Assembly: GCA_021151605.1 (NCBI GenBank)
Contig: JAGKWZ010000129.1
Span: 1-14,736 of the forward strand
Reading direction: 5' to 3'
Length of the DNA: 14,736 nt
Source of the DNA: Verrucomicrobiaceae bacterium
GTDB lineage: Bacteria; Verrucomicrobiota; Verrucomicrobiia; Verrucomicrobiales; Verrucomicrobiaceae
Every line of letters begins with the position of its first letter. The stretch's first letter is position 1. The notes beneath the pieces were generated by a model. That model worked only from the letters and a program-made list of their open reading frames with translations. It had not been told where the DNA came from and searched no databases. A program made the position numbers and the translations under genes. Shown piece by piece: positions 7,201 through 13,594 of this stretch.

Positions 7201-7359
7201 ATTCTCTGCCCATGAACGCGACATCTCTGCGACTCCGCCTCTTCTACCCTTGGCAATTGCCGATGGCGGGAAAGGCGTTGCCTGGGGGCTTGCTGGCATG
7301 CGGTTGGCAAGTGCTCCGCTCACCGCCGCGCTTGCTCCGCTCTGGCTGATACACGACTG

Positions 7360-7380
7360 GCACCCCCCACAGGGGGGAGC
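7360..7380. other. C6/G6 hairpin
   Basis: Six C (7363-7368) and six G (7372-7377) flank an ACA loop; beyond an A-A mismatch the stem continues with two more pairs. There is no U-run and no gene end nearby, so its role is unknown. Confidence 0.4.
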
Positions 7381-7685
7381 AATCCCTGGCGCAGACGATC
7401 ACCAGCAGTAATAGTATCGCGCTTCTGAACGAGATGGCGGACAGCAGCTACAATCATATCAAATACAGAGCGTGATATCGAGTCTGGATGAGCTCATCGA
7501 GGCGTTGCGGAGGGATAGCGTGCCTTTCCAAAGTTGTGATTTTGAAGGTCAGTGGGCTGGGAGCTAGTGAGTTCTAGATGCACCTTTGGAGCGGCTTGCA
7601 TGAGCAAAGCTAAATGCAGGAAAAATGAGAAAATCGCGATTCCTGGGGCTTTCAGATGAAAAAGGTGTTATGGGCAGGTCCACAT

Positions 7686-7853
7686 ATGCCCCCACCCATC
7701 AATTACAACTTCGAGAAGCGGAAGCGCGAGAACGCCAAGAAAGCAGCCAAGGAGGCTAAAAAGCTTCGCAAAGAAGCGGCGAAAGCAAACCCACCGTTGA
7801 CTGGCGGGGAGACGGCTGAGGCTGAGTCTACAGACCCGACCGTGCAGGCTTGA
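7686..7853 (+). CDS. Small Lys/Ala-rich protein, unknown function
   Basis: This 55-residue protein begins MPPPINYNFEKRKRENAKK, continues as a highly charged Lys/Ala/Glu helix to about residue 37, and ends in an acidic, disordered tail. The N-terminal pattern, Y-N-F-E-K-R-K-R-E followed by a Lys-rich helix, recalls short conserved basic proteins found in several bacterial groups, from memory and without a search. I chose the ATG at 7686 because the recognisable part begins there; an in-frame ATG at 7656 would add MKKVLWAGPH. There is no membrane segment. It may bind nucleic acid, but nothing in the sequence proves that. Two hairpins follow its stop. Confidence 0.6.
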   Translation: MPPPINYNFEKRKRENAKKAAKEAKKLRKEAAKANPPLTGGETAEAESTDPTVQA

Positions 7854-7895
7854 CCGTCTTGCGGTCAAAGGAATGGCCGTGGCTCAGGGCACGGC
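7850..7895 (+). terminator. Two hairpins after the small Lys/Ala-rich gene
   Basis: TTGACCG (7850-7856) pairs with CGGTCAA (7862-7868) across a 5-nt loop, starting inside the stop codon. GCCGTG (7876-7881) pairs with CACGGC (7890-7895) and is followed by AATTCTAA. Neither has a proper U-run, so termination is plausible but weakly supported. Confidence 0.35.
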
Positions 7896-7927
7896 AATTC
7901 TAATGGCCATGTGTTGAAACAGAGGCG

Positions 7928-7934
7928 GGAGGTG
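7928..7934 (+). promoter_or_regulatory. Strong Shine-Dalgarno sequence deciding a TTG start
   Basis: GGAGGTG is a perfect seven-base match to the 16S anti-Shine-Dalgarno sequence. It ends 7 nt before the TTG at 7942 but 16 nt before the ATG at 7951, which favours the TTG. Such a strong site is unusual in this window. Confidence 0.55.
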
Positions 7935-7941
7935 CGTTTCC

Positions 7942-9330
7942 TTGGCCGTCATGAAATCCAGCACTCTACTTTTTTCCTCCATAGCCCTGTTTGCTGTCGC
8001 CCGTGTTACTGCCGCACCGGCCAAGCATGTCATTTTAGTGAGCATCGACGGATGGGCTCACCACTACTTCGAGGATCCCCGCTGCCACATGCCAGCGGTG
8101 AAGAAGCTGGCCGCCGAGGGTGTGCGGGCAAAGAGGATGGAGTGCAGTTTCCCCACGGTGACGTGGACGAATCATACGACTCTGGTGACGGGTGTGAATC
8201 CGGGGAAGCATGGCGTGCTTTCGAATGATTACTGGGGCCGCGCGGAGTGGAAAAAGATCCCGCTGATCCCTGATCCCATCTTCAACAAAGAAGAGATCGT
8301 GAAGACGCCAACGATTTATGATGTGGTGAAGCAGTCGGGCATGACCACGGCGGGTGTGATCTGGCCTGCCTCACGCGGGGCAAAGACGCTGGACTGGACA
8401 GTGCCAGATGTGTTTGAGCAGGAGTTATTTGAGAAATACGGCACGCCTCAGCTTATTGCAGAGGCAAAGGAGTTGGGCATCCCGGTGGAGAAGCAGATGG
8501 AGTGGTGCAAGCTCGGAAATTCCGGCAAGGAGCAGCGTGATTACATGTATGCGCAGCTTGCACAGCATATCATCAAGACGAAGAAGCCAAACTTCCTGGC
8601 GCTGCATCTGGTGAGTCTGGACAGCTTCGAGCATGCGCACGGGCGGCAGGTAGCTGAGGCTTACTGGGCGGCGAATGACTCAGACAATCGCGTGGCGGAT
8701 CTGATTCGCGCCACGGAGGATGCGGGCATTCGTGACAAGACGACCTTTGTCATCACGACGGATCATGGTTTCATCACCTTTAAAAAGCTGATCAATCCGA
8801 ACGTGCTGCTCAAGCAGGACGGCCTGACGAAGTCGATGCTGGGCAAGACGCTGGACAAGTCCTCGAAGGTCTTTGCGATGGCGGAAGGTGGGGCCTGCTT
8901 TGTCTATGTGTTGGATCAGGCGAACCGGGACAGCATCCTGGCGCAGATTACACCGAAGCTGGCAGCTGTCGAGGGCGTGGAAAGCATCGTGGAGCGGAAG
9001 GACTTCGAGCGTGTGGTGGGGCATCTGCTTTCTGAGCAGGATGAGCGTGAGCCGGATCTCTTTTTGTCTGCGAAGGATGGCTATAGCTTCACTGACTCGC
9101 TCGCGGACAACGCGGTGATCAGTGACCTGCCAGTAGAAAAGGGCGGGCACGGCTATCTGCAAACGCACCCGGATATGTATGGGTGCTTTGTCATCAGCGG
9201 CGCCGGAGTGAAGCGCGGCGGAGAGATCGAGAAGATCGACAACCGTGATGTAGCTCCGACGATGGCGGAACTACTGGGAGTGAAAATCCCTGGCGTGGAG
9301 GGCCGCGTTTTAAAAGAGGCGCTGAAGTAA
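7942..9330 (+). CDS. Exported type I phosphodiesterase/nucleotide pyrophosphatase
   Basis: This alkaline-phosphatase-superfamily enzyme would hydrolyse phosphodiester or pyrophosphate bonds with two metal ions. Counted from the TTG at 7942 it has 462 residues. Residues 1-25 form a signal peptide (Lys5, a hydrophobic core, and a likely cut after VTAA or AAPA), placing it in the periplasm. Metal and catalytic positions are all present: Asp36 in LVSIDGW, the nucleophile Thr74 in PTVTWTNHTTLVTG, Asp227 and His231 in SLDSFEHAHG, Asp274-His275 in TTDHGF, and His403 in GGHGYL. The order matches nucleotide pyrophosphatases/phosphodiesterases (PF01663-type). The ATG at 7951 is the alternative start and leaves the signal peptide intact. 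The natural substrate is not deducible. No neighbour points to a pathway, and the gene seems to be transcribed alone. Confidence 0.9.
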   Translation: MAVMKSSTLLFSSIALFAVARVTAAPAKHVILVSIDGWAHHYFEDPRCHMPAVKKLAAEGVRAKRMECSFPTVTWTNHTTLVTGVNPGKHGVLSNDYWGRAEWKKIPLIPDPIFNKEEIVKTPTIYDVVKQSGMTTAGVIWPASRGAKTLDWTVPDVFEQELFEKYGTPQLIAEAKELGIPVEKQMEWCKLGNSGKEQRDYMYAQLAQHIIKTKKPNFLALHLVSLDSFEHAHGRQVAEAYWAANDSDNRVADLIRATEDAGIRDKTTFVITTDHGFITFKKLINPNVLLKQDGLTKSMLGKTLDKSSKVFAMAEGGACFVYVLDQANRDSILAQITPKLAAVEGVESIVERKDFERVVGHLLSEQDEREPDLFLSAKDGYSFTDSLADNAVISDLPVEKGGHGYLQTHPDMYGCFVISGAGVKRGGEIEKIDNRDVAPTMAELLGVKIPGVEGRVLKEALK

Positions 9331-9483
9331 TGCGGGGCAGAAAGCAGATCGCGCTTCCAAGCTTGGTCTCAAGTTGAACCCCACATCTGAGGTGTGGTGA
9401 GAGGTGTTCTCGAAGATTTCCGCTTCAAGGTAGAGGGTCGAGGTTTTGTTTAGACTATCCCCTGCCGGCACCTCCAGCGCCTT

Positions 9484-9702
9484 GTGAATCCGATTCCTTT
9501 CAGTGACAATTCCCTGATGCGCCGCATGAGCCAACTTATTCAGGATCTGGGTGATGACCAATGGAAGACCCGTGAATCAGCAACCACGGCGCTGCGGGAA
9601 CTCGGTCCTATGGCCCGAGGTAGCTTGCAGGAAGCCCTGAAGTCTGCCACAGACGCAGAAGTCGCCCGCAGACTCGAAGAACCCCTCCAGGATATTGAAT
9701 GA
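9484..9702 (+). CDS. Small HEAT-repeat-like protein
   Basis: This 72-residue protein starts at a GTG (9484), with in-frame ATGs at 9517 and 9526 as alternatives. Residues 15-72 form two or three amphipathic helices of HEAT-like pattern (QLIQDLGDDQWKTRESATTA, then LRELG, EALKSATDAEVARRLEEPL), as often seen in Verrucomicrobia and Planctomycetes repeat proteins. Only about one and a half repeat units are present, so it may need a partner. It has no signal peptide or membrane helix. Its TGA overlaps the ATG of the next gene (ATGA), so the two are probably translated together. There is no Shine-Dalgarno sequence before the GTG. The 153 nt upstream hold no gene; a perfect 10-bp palindrome CCAAGCTTGG lies at 9357-9366. 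Confidence 0.6.
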   Translation: MNPIPFSDNSLMRRMSQLIQDLGDDQWKTRESATTALRELGPMARGSLQEALKSATDAEVARRLEEPLQDIE

Positions 9703-9968
9703 ACGACGCCCCACACGAAGACACCGAACGTAATTTTGGCCCACAGCCTCTTGATGCCATTTTGGCCGAGCACAGCCTCGACAATCATGACATCGTTGCT
9801 GCCTGCGAGGAGCATCTGACTCACAAAGCAGTCCAGCGTGCGCGCAAAGGACGTCGGCTCACCAAACACATGCAGCGTCGTGTGCTTGCTGCCTTAAATA
9901 AGGCCGTTGCTCTCCAAGGCAATGAAGGAAAACGTGAGTGGAAGGTCTCCGAACTCTTCAATTACTGA
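9699..9968 (+). CDS. Small putative helix-turn-helix protein
   Basis: This 89-residue protein has a region at about residues 29-68 (NHDIVAACEEHLTHKAVQRA, then RKGRRLTKHMQRRVLAALN) whose pattern fits a Xre/Cro-like helix-turn-helix: a helix, a turn before LTHKAV, the recognition-like helix KAVQRARKGR, and a closing helix ending in AALN. The N-terminal part (QPLDAILAEHSL) could form another helix. It ends with KVSELFNY. The protein is basic, cytoplasmic and too small to carry a ligand domain. AGGA (9689-9692) lies 6 nt before the ATG as a weak ribosome binding site, and the ATG overlaps the stop of the HEAT-like gene. It lies upstream of rsmH, where mraZ, another small DNA-binding regulator, is found in many bacteria; a role in controlling the cluster is only a guess. 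Confidence 0.65.
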   Translation: MNDAPHEDTERNFGPQPLDAILAEHSLDNHDIVAACEEHLTHKAVQRARKGRRLTKHMQRRVLAALNKAVALQGNEGKREWKVSELFNY

Positions 9969-10073
9969 GCGCAACCCTGATGTCCGCCAAACATTACGAG
10001 TTGCCTGATTAGCTGTGTTATTCTGAACAGTTTATACGGCGGGGGCGGACTTTAAAAATCCCCAACTCTATGA

Positions 10074-10102
10074 TTGATATGGAAGCCGTGATTATGTATT
10101 AC
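10074..10102 (+). promoter_or_regulatory. Likely promoter of the rsmH-ftsL-ftsI-murE cluster
   Basis: TTGATA (10074-10079) and TATTAC (10097-10102) are spaced by exactly 17 nt, close to the sigma70 consensus. It is the best such pair in the gap. Transcription would begin near 10109, leaving a leader of about 280 nt before the ATG at 10393. Confidence 0.45.
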
Positions 10103-10372
10103 GTGAATCTAAAGTATTTATATTCTGGAACCTCTAATGCTTCCCGACATTTAACGCACCACTCACTATTCTCCAAACCATGTTTTCCGCCTGTGATCCA
10201 TTTGCCACTCTTCAGCGAGGGCATTCAGGATTTGGTGCCCACGTGAAGAGTGGTTGGGCGGGGATCAATGAGTGGCTCCAAGTCGGCATCTGGCCGTGGT
10301 TTGGTTCTGCAGATGCGATGGATGACCTCATGCCCTGGGGGCGTGGCTCTCTCATGCCACGAAAATCCCAGC

Positions 10373-10379
10373 AAGGAGG
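10373..10379 (+). promoter_or_regulatory. Shine-Dalgarno sequence favouring the rsmH start at 10393
   Basis: AAGGAGG ends 13 nt before the ATG at 10393. The spacing is long but usable. No comparable site precedes the ATGs at 10180 or 10354. Confidence 0.5.
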
Positions 10380-10392
10380 AAAAAAACCTAAA

Positions 10393-11343
10393 ATGCCCGA
10401 AGACGCCCCACCGCCGCGTGAACTGCCCTTTTACCATCTGCCTGTGTTGATGCAGGAAGTTCTGGATTATCTCCAGCCGGCCCCTGGTAAGCTTATCTTT
10501 GATGGTACCTTGGGCGGTGGCGGCCATACGGAGGCTATGCTCCAACACGGTGCACGTATTGTAGCGATGGATCAGGATGATGAGGCGCTTGGTTATGCGA
10601 AAGCTCGGCTCAAAGGATATGCTGACCGCTTCTGCGCCTTGAAGGGAAACTTCCGCGACTTCCCTACTGTACTGGCTGAGGCCGGAGTTGGTGGCCTGGA
10701 TGGAATGCTCATAGATATTGGTGTCAGCAGTCGCCACCTTGATGCTGCTGAGCGTGGCTTCTCCTTCGCCAAAGACGGACCGCTCGACATGCGCATGGAC
10801 ACAAGCGCACCGTTGCAAGCCAGCGACATCGTGAACACTTGGGCTCAGGAGGACATTGAGCGTCTTCTACGTGAAAATGCTGAGGAGCAAAATGCACGTC
10901 GCATTGCCCGAGCCATCTGTCAGGACAGAGTGAAGGCACCTTTCACGACTACGCTACAACTGGCGGAGATGATCGCCCGTGTTTGCCCAAAGACTGGCAA
11001 GAAGCATCCTGCCACGCTTACTTTTCAAGCTTTGCGTTGTGAGGTGAATTCAGAACTGCCAGCTCTCCGTGAGTTCCTCGCTTCTGCACCGAAGTGGTTA
11101 AAGTCTGGTGGACGTCTCGTCGTCATCAGTTTTCACAGCATCGAAGACCGCATCGTAAAGCAAGCTTTCCAGAACTACGCAGCACCTTTTTTAGACCGTC
11201 CCGAATGGCCAGCCCCGAAGCCGAATCCAGCCTACTGCCTCCGACTCCTAACAAAGAAACCCGTCGAAGCCAGCGAAGCGGAGCTCCTAGTGAACCCCCG
11301 AGCCAGAAGCGCGCGTCTGCGCGCCGCCGAGCGACTCCTGTGA
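10393..11343 (+). CDS. rsmH: 16S rRNA (cytosine-1402-N4)-methyltransferase RsmH (MraW)
   Basis: RsmH methylates N4 of C1402 in 16S rRNA using S-adenosylmethionine and is usually the first or second gene of the dcw cluster. The 316-residue protein shows YHLPVLMQEVLDYL (residues 14-27), the SAM-binding DGTLGGGGHTEAML (37-50), the acidic AMDQDDEAL segment (58-66), the IDIGVSSRHLD motif, GFSF..DGPLDMRMD, and SFHSIEDRIVK (from Ser246). The ATG at 10393 gives the usual length and follows AAGGAGG; ATGs at 10354 (329 residues) and 10180 (387 residues) are in frame. The stop overlaps the ATG of the ftsL-like gene by one base (TGATG). Confidence 0.95.
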   Translation: MPEDAPPPRELPFYHLPVLMQEVLDYLQPAPGKLIFDGTLGGGGHTEAMLQHGARIVAMDQDDEALGYAKARLKGYADRFCALKGNFRDFPTVLAEAGVGGLDGMLIDIGVSSRHLDAAERGFSFAKDGPLDMRMDTSAPLQASDIVNTWAQEDIERLLRENAEEQNARRIARAICQDRVKAPFTTTLQLAEMIARVCPKTGKKHPATLTFQALRCEVNSELPALREFLASAPKWLKSGGRLVVISFHSIEDRIVKQAFQNYAAPFLDRPEWPAPKPNPAYCLRLLTKKPVEASEAELLVNPRARSARLRAAERLL

Positions 11344-11705
11344 TGAAACGCAACCACTACCGCAATAAGATCGGTCTGCCTGTGCTCACGGCAGTCTTAA
11401 TCCTTTGCGGTGCTGTGCTATTGGCCGCACTCAGTGTCGTGGTGAACAAAAATCGAGTTGCTGCTCTCGCTGAACAGCAGCGTCAGGTGGAGCAGGAGAT
11501 GAAGCTTCTGAATATCGAGATCACCAACCTCGAACGAAAGATCGATCAGATGCTCGATGGTCCCCGTGTGCAGCCCATTCTTCAGGCGAAAGGCACCTGG
11601 CTTCAAAAGATCAATGCCAGTCCGGAGGCACGCGTGCTAATTCAGCTCAGGCCAATACCAGCTGCCAAAGCGGTAGCTCAAAATGAAGTGACGTCCACTC
11701 CATGA
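11343..11705 (+). CDS. ftsL: FtsL-like bitopic division protein
   Basis: FtsL joins FtsB and FtsQ to activate FtsWI at the septum. This 120-residue protein has a short basic N-terminus (MKRNHYRNK), one transmembrane helix at about 11-34 and a coiled-coil-like stretch at about 38-72 (VEQEMKLLNIEITNLERKID), followed by a short tail. Sequence identity within FtsL is always low, so the call rests on this topology plus its position between rsmH and ftsI, where ftsL normally lies. It starts at an ATG (11343) sharing one base with the rsmH stop, and its stop overlaps ftsI (ATGA). The frame extends upstream inside rsmH, but that part does not look like protein. An FtsB/DivIC-like protein is the main alternative. 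Confidence 0.75.
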   Translation: MKRNHYRNKIGLPVLTAVLILCGAVLLAALSVVVNKNRVAALAEQQRQVEQEMKLLNIEITNLERKIDQMLDGPRVQPILQAKGTWLQKINASPEARVLIQLRPIPAAKAVAQNEVTSTP

Positions 11706-13594
11706 TGCACACTCCCACCCAGCGCCAGATCCGCCGCGACCGCCCTCTTATCAGGCGGATGTTGCTAGCGACCTGCTTCCTTACTCTCGGGTTTTCCGCC
11801 GTGCTCTGGCGGCTCTACGATCTGCATTTGAAGCGCGGCCCTGAGCTTGCCGAACTGGCCTCTGCAAAGTTTCGTGAGATACGTCCGCTGCCTGCACAGC
11901 GTGGTTCCATTAAGGACAATGGCGGACGCTACCTTGCCTATGACGAGGAGATCTTTTCACTCAGCACGAACCGAGTTCATCTCAATGAGCCGCCTACTGT
12001 TAAGCTTGCTCTCTCAAAGGTGCGCAAGGTCGGTGTGCGTGACCTTACTCGCGAGCTGAGTGATGTCCAGATTATCGCTGCCTATCAGGACCACATTGCT
12101 TCTATCATTGCCCCCAAACTAGGTATCTCAGTTGATGAAGCGCGCCTCAAACTTCAATCCAAAGAGCAGATTGAAGTCTTGGCTGAAAAAATGAATGAAG
12201 ACCAAGCTAAGGAGTGGAAAAAGCTTCTTGATGAACAGCATATCAAAGGGGTGTACGTCAGGTCCTCCATTCGTCGTCACTACCCCACCGAGAACCGTCT
12301 TGCCCTCATCGTGGGCGGAGTAGAGGTTGGTAAAGGAGGGGTCCGTGGACTCGAAAAAACACAGGATGCCATTCTCCGAGGCACGCCAGGGAGCATTGAG
12401 GTTGAGCACGACAAGTATGGTCGAGAGTTGCCGCTTTACCGTGGCGAGGTCAAAGATCCTATCCACGGCCGTGACATTCACCTCACCATCGACATGCAGA
12501 TCCAGGATGCTGTGGATCGAATTGTCGAGCAGGCAAACCTCCATTGGAAACCCAATAAGATCATGGCCGTGGTCACCGAAGTCGGCACGGGCTCCGTGCT
12601 CGCCATGAGCTTCCGGCCTGATCATGACCGAAAAACTCCGTCCGACACGAACTGGAAGAACCTCGCCATCTATGAACCTTACGAACCAGGCTCCACCTTC
12701 AAAATCGTCACCTTTACCGGCGCTCTCGATTTAGGCAAGATTAGCACAAGCTCTCGTTTCGACTGCGAACTTGGAGACTACATCGATCCCATATTTAAAG
12801 TGCCACTTCACGATCTGAAGGCTCAGGGTGTCGTACCCGTGACAGATGTCTTTAAATACTCCAGCAACATCGGTACCTTCAAGGTTTACAAGCGCCTCGG
12901 TCAGGAAACCTTTCTCGACTACGTCCGCAGTTTCGGCTTCGGCACTGCGACAAGGATTGAACTCGACGGTGAAGTCTCGGGGTATATAAACGAAAAAGCT
13001 TGGTCGAATAGCACCCACTCACGCTTCCCCATCGGTTATGAAGTTAATGTCACACCGATGCAGATGGCCATGGCCTATGGCGCGATTGCGAATGGCGGTA
13101 TTCTCATGAAACCGAGGCTTGTGGACCGAATCGTCAGCGATGGCGGACGAAAGGAAGAGATCATTCCGCCAGAAGTGGTGCGCCAGATCTGTAAAGGCCA
13201 GACCGCCAAAGCCATGCGTGAACTGCTAGAACTCGTCGTGAATGAAGGCACTGGTTCACTCGCTAAGTTTGACGGCCTTGATGCAGGCGGCAAGACAGGC
13301 ACATCTCGCCGCTATGATGCAGACTATATTTGGCGTGATGAGCGCGGCAAAAGGCACAAGGGCGGCTATCCCGAAGGGCAGTGGATCACTTCCTTCGCGG
13401 GCTTTGCGCCAGCTAAGGAGCCAAAGATTGCCTGTGTCGTTGTGCTCGATTACCCAAAATGTAACGATCAAACAGCCATCGGCGGAGGCAAAGTGGCCGC
13501 GCCTATTTTTGGCGAGATTGCATCGGAAGTATTGAAACAGCTTTCGGTGCGTCCTCCGCGTCCGCTTGCACAAGAAAGAGGAACTTCAGAATGA
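11702..13594 (+). CDS. ftsI: Peptidoglycan D,D-transpeptidase FtsI (PBP3-type)
   Basis: FtsI cross-links septal peptidoglycan and is a class B penicillin-binding protein. The 630-residue protein has a basic cytoplasmic start, a transmembrane helix at about 19-37, a dimerisation/pedestal domain from about 55 to 250 (starting near RPLPAQRGSIKDNGGRYLA) and a transpeptidase domain from about 285 to 605. All three catalytic motifs are present: Ser331 in EPGSTFK, S387-S388-N389, and K531-T532-G533 in GGKTGTS. No PASTA repeats follow, and the C-terminus is short. The pedestal is somewhat long, with a Glu/Lys-rich helical region at about 130-185. The ATG overlaps the ftsL stop and its own stop overlaps murE (ATGA), so translation is likely coupled along the cluster. 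SpoVD-type sporulation PBPs are excluded by context. Confidence 0.95.
   Translation: MMHTPTQRQIRRDRPLIRRMLLATCFLTLGFSAVLWRLYDLHLKRGPELAELASAKFREIRPLPAQRGSIKDNGGRYLAYDEEIFSLSTNRVHLNEPPTVKLALSKVRKVGVRDLTRELSDVQIIAAYQDHIASIIAPKLGISVDEARLKLQSKEQIEVLAEKMNEDQAKEWKKLLDEQHIKGVYVRSSIRRHYPTENRLALIVGGVEVGKGGVRGLEKTQDAILRGTPGSIEVEHDKYGRELPLYRGEVKDPIHGRDIHLTIDMQIQDAVDRIVEQANLHWKPNKIMAVVTEVGTGSVLAMSFRPDHDRKTPSDTNWKNLAIYEPYEPGSTFKIVTFTGALDLGKISTSSRFDCELGDYIDPIFKVPLHDLKAQGVVPVTDVFKYSSNIGTFKVYKRLGQETFLDYVRSFGFGTATRIELDGEVSGYINEKAWSNSTHSRFPIGYEVNVTPMQMAMAYGAIANGGILMKPRLVDRIVSDGGRKEEIIPPEVVRQICKGQTAKAMRELLELVVNEGTGSLAKFDGLDAGGKTGTSRRYDADYIWRDERGKRHKGGYPEGQWITSFAGFAPAKEPKIACVVVLDYPKCNDQTAIGGGKVAAPIFGEIASEVLKQLSVRPPRPLAQERGTSE

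Larger units (their letters stand above)
7076..7685. other. 610-nt region without a convincing gene
   Basis: The first 125 nt hold a cluster of hairpins (7101-7200, described separately). A C6/G6 hairpin lies at 7360-7380. The rest shows no tRNA, rRNA or mobile-element signature. Two weak open frames are present: 7196-7411 and a 51-codon stretch from 7415 to a TAG at 7567, which contains a GTG at 7472. Neither has a ribosome binding site. The second reads like protein (SLDELIEALRRDSVPF) and may be a gene remnant. Confidence 0.6.
9969..10392 (+). other. Leader region between the HTH-like gene and rsmH
   Basis: The 424 nt before the preferred rsmH start fall into two parts. 9969-10179 is AT-rich noncoding DNA with a promoter-like pair at 10074-10102. 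10180-10392 is open in the rsmH frame from an ATG at 10180 (71 codons) and could be an N-terminal extension, but it is rich in Trp and Gly and unlike any RsmH N-terminus I know. No MraZ-like coding region or repeated TGGGA-type MraZ boxes are seen. Confidence 0.5.

Noticed and set aside
7196..7411. 71-codon plus-strand open frame in the gap after efp
   Set aside because: It has no ribosome binding site, an alternative start, low-complexity Ala/Leu/Pro content, and runs through the C6/G6 hairpin.
7632..7641. Perfect palindrome AATCGCGATT
   Set aside because: Ten bases is short enough to occur by chance and no second copy or associated promoter was found.
8680..9168. 162-codon minus-strand open frame
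   Set aside because: It lies wholly antisense to the phosphodiesterase, which has every catalytic motif; it is a shadow of that gene's codon bias.
10225..10818. 197-codon minus-strand open frame
   Set aside because: It is antisense to rsmH and its leader, with no recognisable domain.
11094..11342. Upstream extension of the ftsL-like frame inside rsmH
   Set aside because: The extension is Arg/Ser/Pro-rich shadow sequence over the rsmH 3' end; the real start is the ATG at 11343.
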